Assembly (NCBI GenBank): GCA_014529385.2
Contig: CM043958.1
Location: forward strand, 142,846,734 to 142,910,733
Source of the DNA: Adiantum capillus-veneris
Lineage: Eukaryota > Streptophyta > Polypodiopsida > Polypodiales > Pteridaceae
Reading direction: 5' to 3'
DNA: 64,000 bases
Numbering within the stretch: the stretch's first letter is position 1; each line of letters starts with the position of its first letter. The translations under genes and the position numbers were made by a program. Of this stretch, positions 57,136 through 64,000 are shown in pieces. A model generated the notes under the pieces. It saw only the letters and a program-made list of their open reading frames with translations. It did not search any database and was not told where the DNA came from.

Positions 57136-57422
57136 GTGATTTAATAATCGTGTGATCACGTGGAATTTTTTGTGATTACCATGTGTTATTATTATGCTCA
57201 CATAATTACAGTTTATGTGATCACATTTAAGCTGATGAATGGTAACCTAACAACCCACCAAAAACCCATTGTTCTATTATTTATTTGTGGTAGGCCCACT
57301 TGGATATGGAAAAAACCAGCCAAAGGGCATGCCAAGATATGGAAAAGCCCGACATAACTACTGGTTTGGGTGGTTTTTGCATGTTAATCGGAAATTGACA
57401 TGAACATTTAACATGATCACAT
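57136..57422. other. Unassigned segment with inverse-repeat tendency
   Basis: TGTGATCAC near 57150 and 57220 and ATGATCACAT at 57412-57421, plus AACCCACCAAAAACCC near 57250 roughly inverse to GGGTGGTTTTTGC near 57367, suggest a decayed fold-back element. Not certain. Confidence 0.3.
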
Positions 57423-58312
57423 TGTTGAGAAGTTGGCACGCTTGCCAGGAAGGTATCGGACCTCTGGTTGTGAGAGCTTGTGAGGAGGTAGCAAAGGAGT
57501 TACTCCATGAAGTGTGGTGTTTGTGGTGATTACTTAAAGTGCATCTATAGAAGACTCTCTCTCTCACCCTTTCATGACCGCATAGAACTCTCAAAATAAG
57601 ACAAAGATGAAAACATCCAAGCAATGTATATACTTCGCCGAGTGATTGGAATGAGTTGTGTATAAAAGTCTTCATGGTTCATAATCAATCAAGACCCTCT
57701 AGAGAAAACAAGTATGTGCATATTGAGTGAGCTAGAATAATCTAGGACTCGTAGAATAATGGGGAGTGGAGAGAGAAGAATTTATTGTAGTCTTTTAGGT
57801 CCAAAATAACCACTTGGAAGTGAATTTTTTGACTTAAACACACATTAACCCTAAGAGGTTGTACATTATGGAAAGGGTGAAAGTTGGAATCATTTGGGTT
57901 ATTCATTTAAGATAATATATCATATAAAAAAGAGTGTGGTTATGGCCAGTAGCTAGAGATAGAGGTAGAGGCTTATGTTCAGATAGATAGGTGATTATGG
58001 ATCAAGATAGTTGGAGAGATAGATTAGCAAATAATGTAAGGGAGAGAGAAATGGATAAGGTTAGAGAAGGAGATAAAGTTAGAGATATGGGTTGGATGAA
58101 AGATGGAAAAGAAAACAACAACAAAACCAACGAAACCTCAAAGTAAAACACATCTTACTTGACAAACCCTTCGGGAGCTATTTGCCATTTTGATAGAGAG
58201 AGAAGAAGAGGGAAAAATTCAAGCCTTGATTGACACACCAAGTTCAAGTCTTTCTTTGATTAGAGTTGATCTTCCAAAGATTGCTTACAAGATTGGCTAG
58301 TCTTCCTCAAGA
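57423..58312. repeat. Repeat T, copy 2
   Basis: Starts TGTTGAGAAG on the left. Matches copy 1 at 47939-48965. Its right edge (58312) interrupts an integrase frame of element U. Confidence 0.7.
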
Positions 58313-58313
58313 A

Positions 58314-59330
58314 ATTGTGACAATACATCAGCTCTGCAAGCATATAGCCAGTTATTGATCTATGTGTTGTACGATCATCCAATAAAGCATATGGCAACAA
58401 AATTGTCCACTCACCAACTCTTCCTTCGCAAGCCTTAGCCAAAGCTTTGATGATAGGATGATGCACTCTTTCACTCTTTCCATTGCCTTCAGGGTTGTAA
58501 GTTGTAGTAAGGGAAAGATCGATTCATAATTTGGAAAAGAACTCCCTTGCTTCCTTGGTATCCATTTCACCTCTGTTTGTAGTGATCTTTCCCATACAAC
58601 CATAATGGAAAATCACCTTATCAAGAAGGCATTTTCATATTATAGCTTTTGTGGTTTTTTCTCTTAATTCTTGCCACTCATCCTGGTTAGTTTGGTCCTA
58701 TCATGCAAGAACTAAGTATCTCATCTTCCAGAGTCCTAAAGGCATTGCAACTAGATCTACAACCCATTTATAGTGCATGGATAGTGATATGTAGGGTGCA
58801 AACCATCACGATGTCAGACGTTTGAATACATTTGACAAGCTACACACGACTCTACAAATGGAGATACATCTTTATACATACCCTTCCACAAATATTTTTC
58901 TTTCAACTTAGAGAAGGTTGCCCATACACCCCTGTGTCCAGCCCATATACTCTCATGAAACTCTTGCATGAGCCTTACTTGAGTCTCTTTTTTACACATA
59001 ACCCTTTGTGGTGTAACATCCTTTTGTTTAGGATGCTTCCACAAGTAACCATCCCTCAAAAAGTAACCATATGATTTCCTGCATATCCTCCTGAATTGTT
59101 GTTCATACCAATCATATTGTTTTGTTAGAGTACTCAAGTAGCTTCCAATAAGAAGCCAATTAGCTTCATAAAGCTCTTTCAAGAACAATTCAAATGGATT
59201 AGACATGCATACATTGTTACCTTTGACATGAGAGATAGAATAGAACTTTGTGCCCACATCATCTCCCTCATCAATCATATGTGACTCATCTTCATACCTT
59301 GCCCTTGATATCATATCTGCAATTGTATTG
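58314..59330 (-). pseudogene. pol: Element U integrase
   Basis: Zinc module HESIWAGH (H-x6-H) and CVACQM (C-x2-C) in the frame 58814-59314, and further left HHPIIKALAKACEGRVGEW then TILLPYALLDDRTTHRSITG, the end of the core. The frame breaks at AELMYCH where repeat T begins, so the C-terminal domain is gone. The region 58600-58810 between is broken. Confidence 0.8.
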
Positions 59331-60060
59331 TCTTTACCTTATGTCCTTAAACTCAAGATTTAAATGTAGGCAATCCATCACAACATAGAAATGTTTGACA
59401 TTGAGCAGCTTGTAATCATCCCAAGAAGTGGTAGACAATCTGTTTCTACAACCACATATGCACCAATTAGGTACTCTTTCCCATTTTTCAAGGCTATAAC
59501 CATACCCCATAACTCTCTCTTTATCTATGGATAGTTTATTTGGCAAGCACTTAGTATCTTTGCTCCAAATCTCACCACATACATGTGTCCTCCTTCATTA
59601 TCTTTCTCTATTGCCCATCCAATTCGTATAGGACTGGTGTCTACCATCACAATTACTGGCCTTTTACACTCATAGTCTACCTTTCTCAAAGTTGGTACTA
59701 ATTGGAGAAACTTCTTTATCTTTTTCATGGCTTTACATGTGCATCTATCCATTTAAACTTTTGATTCTTTCTAAGCAATTGATAAAGAGGATCAACTATA
59801 TGTGCATATTGTGGAATCCAAATGACATAAAAGATACACGCTCCCATAAACGTTATAACCTCAATGATGCTAGTGCATGTTTCTTTTATTCTTTGGATGT
59901 CATCTACCTTTATTGGACAAGCTTTCCTACCATATGACCCACACATGTGCCCCACAATGAGAACCTCAGTGACACCAAACATAGACTTTCTCCCTGACAA
60001 AGTAAGATTCACTTCCTCCAACCTAGAGAAAATTTTATCACAATCATTTATGTGATTTAC
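59331..60060 (-). pseudogene. pol: Element U RT thumb and RNase H
   Basis: MFGVTEVLIVGHMCGSYGRK, EVITFMGACIFYVIWIPQYA and YQLLRKNQKFKWIDAH (thumb), then RNase H VDYECKRPVIVMVDTSPIRI and VVRFGAKILSACQINYP, with DCLHLNLEFKDIR near the end. Separated by frameshifts near 59530 and 59740. Confidence 0.82.
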
Positions 60061-60650
60061 CACAAACCTGTGACACCCCCTGAGATCCAAAGATTCATCT
60101 TTCTCACCATCTTCACATCCTTTGATAGGTCAATTATTAATGAATGGCATTGTGAATTGAGGATTAAAGTCACGAAAGACTTTAATCATTCATCCCATTC
60201 ATCATATGTGCAATAGAGTCGGTTGCTTCCTGCGGCAAGGTATACATTCTTACCAAACCAAAAGGTGCCATCATGGTTGTCATATCTCTGATTTTAATTG
60301 CAAGCTGAAATTGATCATACCTTGAGTAGATGTCCCCCATTGAGTAGATTGCCCTCCTCTCTTATTAGTTTTGTAGCCCTCTTGATCTTGATCTCCGTTG
60401 TATGTGCTTTATAAGGTTAGCAAGAGGCTAGTGGGGATAATTCAAGGGCTCTAAAACTCCTCTTTCGGCCTCATTTATTGGACTACTCATTTGATGCCCT
60501 GCAAATGCCTTTGTAAACCCATCCACAACGGACCGGTACCTACATTTCTAATTGTCACCGTGTTCACTAGTTGTATATCTTGGATGAAGCGTAGAGTACC
60601 ATTCTTCTTTGGAACTGTAACCACCTATTTGATTATGGAGTAGAAGAAGG
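60061..60650 (-). pseudogene. pol: Element U reverse transcriptase palm
   Basis: Broken minus frames read KNGTLRFIQDIQLVNTVTIR (near 60560-60610), IYSRYDQFQLAIKIRDMTTM (near 60320) and APFGLVRMYTLPQ (near 60250), with PIKGCEDGEKDESLDL after the active-site position. The PFG block has VRMY where LTNA is usual, a trait of a separate gypsy lineage. Confidence 0.7.
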
Positions 60651-61435
60651 ATCCAAGATCCCCATTTTGATCCTTTCATTCAATAGCTCTACTAAATTTG
60701 GCAAGTGAGCCTTTAGAACCGGAATAGGCCGTAGATTCCAAGGTACATGAGGTATTGCTAAAAGTACCATAGGAGATATTATAGAAGGATCAGTACATCC
60801 TATCTCATGTGGCTCAAATGAAAAGCCTTACCATGCTTTGCAAGAATTTCTTTGAAGATCTTTGTCTCCTCCTATGTTAGAAACTCCTTGTAGCCAATCT
60901 GCAGCTCTTGAAAAGACTCCTTTGTGAAGGTGTTCCCAATCTTTTTAGGATTCCTCAAATTTGGTTACAAAGAAGCCTGCTCAAATTTTTCCTTTTTGTT
61001 GGGTGGTACGGGTGAAGCTACAAGTTTCACCTTCTCTGTTAAACTGTCGTATTTAGTTTCAACATGGACTTCTAGGCCAATTTTTTGCTTGAAACATTGG
61101 TTTTTTTTAAAGGCTTCTATGATTTGATACATTTTCAAAGAGCATACTTTCACAACTTCATTATCAAGATGAAAACTTGACTCCATTATAGCATCAAGCT
61201 CACCCATAGTATCTACAAAAGAAACTTGCTCAAACAAACCCTAAACATTTTCAGTACGCTCTAACAACCCGCTCTCTTTTATGCCTATTTGTACATTATG
61301 TACATATTGCTTCTCACATCTCTTCAAATATTCAAGTTTGTAAACCATACTGATCCATTGCTTGTTACCAAGGAGCCCATAGGAAAAGTTTCACCCATTT
61401 TTGGATCAGGCAAGAATCCTCCCTGTTTTGTACCA
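60651..61435 (-). pseudogene. pol: Element U pre-RT region
   Basis: Minus frame with FVDTMGELDAIMESSFHLD, KVCSLKMYQIIEAF and, upstream, PDPKMGETFPMGSLVTSNG then SVWFTNL. No domain recognised; it lies where the protease-RT linker would be. Cut on the right by the V LTR. Confidence 0.5.
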
Positions 61436-61438
61436 TTG

Positions 61439-62525
61439 CAGTCCCGCTTCACAATGGTACTCTCCCAAAACCCATCATCTCTTTGTGGTCATGAAACTCT
61501 TTACTTACCTTTGGCAAATGGTGCTCTCAAAGATTGTCTCTATTTCTTTCATGGAGATAGCAACATAATTATAGCAATCAGTTAACTTGGCATGAACAAT
61601 ACTTTTGCAAGAGAGAGAATCTAGAGAACATGACAAAAATTGAGGACCGGATTTATGTGGAGCCGGATAGGCATTTGTATTATGATTTCTCCCATTAAGA
61701 GAGAGACTTGTTACAATACAATGTTCCTTATGGCCTAGGTAATGCAATGAAGATGGAAAGCCTCATGCATCACAAGCATAACATAAAATTTGAAGAAAGC
61801 TTTAATTATCCCAAACCTCAGTCCCAAGACCTTAAACACCTTCGAAGGTGGAGAGAGCTAGCAGGGAATGAGCGTAGGGAAGAGCAAGAAGAAACATTTC
61901 ATAGGAGAAAGAATTAGTTCCTCACTTATTAAAACTCTTCTTGCTAGCATACATAATAGCATAGTAATAAAGATGGAGAAGATGACAAGCTTAAGAATTG
62001 AATCATGGCTCTTGGTTGGATTTGCACTCCATAGCCAAGAGTGTTGGTGTAGGCTCTACTTGCTTGGAGAAGGAGAGGGAGCTCTTGAACTTTTCACAAT
62101 GCATCATGAGAGTGTGTGTGAATGTGTGTGGGAGAGTATACACCTCAAGAAAACCCCTAGCTTGCTTTGGTCAAACCCCCCTTTTAGCTCATGGTTGAAG
62201 CTCATTGGACCCCTCCAGGCCTAGCCAATCACAAGAAACAAGGGTAGCCTGGGGACAAGTGCCCCCCTTTTCGCTTTGGGAGAGAGGACATAATAAATGA
62301 AAAGATAATTAATTAAATATCCTAAATTATCATTGGACCCCTTGGGTGGCCAACCAATAGGCTTCAGGCACACCACGAGGGAAACATGAAGAGGAACTTG
62401 ACAAGTGTCCCTTTTGCTTTCTCCGTACCAAGCATGCCTTGTGTGAGTGTGTGAGTGATCTCTCTCATACCCCCTCTTGTAGGGATCACCCCCTCCTTGT
62501 AGGGATTGGATTTGACTTTTTGACA
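61439..62525 (-). repeat. V chromovirus 3' LTR (about 1.09 kb)
   Basis: Left end TGTACCATTGCA, where the U frame stops. Right end TTTTTGACA, giving a minus-strand start TGTCAAAAAGTC, close to the G1 start TGTCATAAAAAC. The interior aligns with G1 LTR 7560-8500 (e.g. GAGAGAGCTAGCAGGGAATGA near 61850). Confidence 0.75.
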
Positions 62526-62538
62526 CCTCAAGCCCCTC
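62526..62538 (-). promoter_or_regulatory. Candidate polypurine tract of V
   Basis: Minus strand GAGGGGCTTGAGG directly before TGTCAAAAAG. Less pure than in G1. Confidence 0.45.
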
Positions 62539-62580
62539 ATGCTTAGGCCCAGTTCCCACCAAAAGCTTGGCTCTTCATCA

Positions 62581-63425
62581 GCACTTTAAGTTTGGGTTGG
62601 GTTCTCACCTCAAGTACAACCCTAGAATCTCAAGCATGACAAGCACATCAAGCATCTCATCTTTCCAAGATGGATGACTAATCCATTTGGACCTTGGGAA
62701 ATATAGTTGCCTTAAGCATGTCTGCTCTTTAGTCCATTTCATTCTCCCAAAGTAGAGTGACAAATTCTACTTGGTATTTGAGAGACGTCGTCATCACAAA
62801 CATGATTCTAAGCATTCATACTATTTTAAAAAAAAACTAGTCTTATAAGACAAAAACATGGGTCATTTAAAATAAATTTGTACACTTGCTTACTCTAATG
62901 TAGCATTGTAAGCATTGACAAGGTTCATACTATCCTTAAGCTGTATCCCTTGCATCCATCTAGAATCTTCAAAAGGATAATTTTTGAACTTAATAAGATA
63001 TCATCGGATAATCTTATTAAGTTTAGAACCCAGCACTTTACGTTTGGGTTGGGTTCTAATCCATTTGGTGCTTGGGTAATATAGCTGCCACAAGCATGTC
63101 TGCTCTTTAGTCCATTTCATTCTCCCAAAGTAGAGTGACAAATTCTACTTGGTGTTTAAGAGACGTCACCATCACAAAAATGATTCTAAGCATGCATACT
63201 ATTTAAATTTGTGCACAATGTTTTTTTAAAAAAAGGGGTCTTATAAGACAAAAACATGGGTCATTTAAAAGAAATTTGTACACTTGCTTACTCTAATGTA
63301 GCATTGTAAGCATTGACAAGGTTCATACTATCCTTAAGCTGTATTCCTTGCATCCATCTAGAATCTTCAAAAGGATAATTTTTGAACTTAATAAGATACC
63401 ATCGGATAATCTTACCATGTTGTAG
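62581..63425. repeat. Tandem duplication covering V pol end and 3' UTR
   Basis: GCACTTTA-GTTTGGGTTGGG begins both units (62581 and 63033). Unit 1 is about 452 bp, unit 2 about 393 bp, owing to a ~77-bp gap and a ~20-bp insertion. Each unit ends with the chromodomain tail sequence (62888-63020 and 63288-63425). Confidence 0.85.
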
Positions 63426-64000
63426 TACTTTGTCTTCATGCCGAAGGATAGCTTCGGGTTGTAGCACCTCTTCTTGGTCTTCAACTTCGGGAGGCTTCAA
63501 TAATTGGTTCACCTGGTGGATCTCCTTTGTAGGGCTTGAGTAGGCTTACATGAAAGGCATTGTGTATGAGCCAATGGTTGGGAAACTTGAGTTGATAAGC
63601 CGTCTCATTGATGGTTTTAAAGATTAGGAAAGGACCATAGTATCTTTTAGCTGACTTAGCATAATACTTTTGATGGCCCGTAGGATTTTTGCTCGTCGTT
63701 TGCCTTAATTGAGCCTTAGGAGACTTAAGTAAGACCCAATTATTTTCTTTAAATGTTAAGGCCCTTCTGTGCTTGTCAACAATAGCTTTTTGCCTTTGTT
63801 GGGAGATGGATGTAGCCTCCTTAATCTTTTTGAAAAGATTCTTGTAGGTCACGGCTATACTCATCGGCAGCAAAGATCTTTCCATGTACTTTGAGTAGCA
63901 AGGGACTTTTAGGTCTTCCCTCAATGATCTCAAAAGATGATTTTCTCGTAGAAGTATGTAAAGTATTATTGTAGGCATACTCGACAAGAGGTAAATACTA
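63288..64000 (-). pseudogene. pol: V integrase C-terminal region and chromodomain
   Basis: From right to left: MERSLLPMSIAVTYKNLFKK, KYYAKSAKRYYGPFLIFK, WLIHNAFHVSLLKPYKGDPP (integrase C-terminal domain), and, shifted one frame near 63500, PEAILRHEDKVL, WYLIKFKNYPFEDSRWM and NLVNAYNATLE before the TAA at 63288. This is the same chromodomain protein as G1. The element continues beyond the window. Confidence 0.88.

Overview
This is repeat-dominated nuclear DNA from a land plant, probably one with a large, retrotransposon-bloated genome such as a fern or a gymnosperm. The sequence does not decide between these. Evidence: almost every coding signal belongs to Ty1-copia or Ty3-gypsy LTR retrotransposons, including chromodomain integrases (chromoviruses), and the one recognisable host-type gene is a decayed plant PPR gene. 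I see no intact host gene, rRNA, tRNA, operon or CRISPR array. Most pol and gag reading frames are broken by stops and frameshifts, so nearly all 'CDS' entries are fossil domains.

Layout. 1-1265 (+): 3' end of a copia element, inserted into the 3' LTR of a chromovirus, G1 (minus, 1266-8998; 5' LTR 7453-8998). 8999-9690: a related LTR in the opposite orientation. 9691-16283 (minus): PBS-like site plus an old gypsy element E. 16284-17190 (+): gag fragment. 17255-17900 (minus): AT-rich relic of a PIF1-like helicase. 18070-18440 (+): PPR pseudogene. 19900-20066 (+): piece of a coiled-coil ORF. 20067-28767 (+): gypsy G3 with two ~1.9 kb LTRs, lacking the integrase core. 28768-34383: mosaic of a copia integrase scrap, copia-type LTRs, a degenerate repeat field and an acidic ORF (minus) behind a copia-type primer-binding site. 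34384-43550 (+): gypsy G5, with an unusual pol, and its 3' LTR. 43551-47398 (+): a very long coiled-coil reading frame followed by a polypurine tract and an LTR. 47399-48965: minus-strand gag scrap plus repeat T. 49070-54325 (minus): second copy of E. 54930-57135 (+): second, more decayed copy of the G3 family. 57423-58312: second copy of T. 58314-61438 (minus): another gypsy lineage, U. 61439-64000 (minus): second chromovirus, V, related to G1.

Within each element the genes follow the usual LTR-retrotransposon logic: gag packages the RNA, protease matures the polyprotein, RT/RNase H copy the RNA from a tRNA primer and a polypurine tract, and integrase inserts the DNA (with a chromodomain steering it in G1 and V).

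The points most worth attention are in G5 and its neighbours: two integrase-type H2C2 zinc modules in one pol; a second retropepsin-like module downstream of integrase, besides the usual one before RT; and a roughly 1,150-codon coiled-coil frame ending just before a polypurine tract and LTR. Also notable are an acidic coiled-coil ORF present at two loci next to LTR sequence, two paralogous ~70-codon ORFs ahead of the G3 gag, and an AT-rich PIF1-helicase relic.
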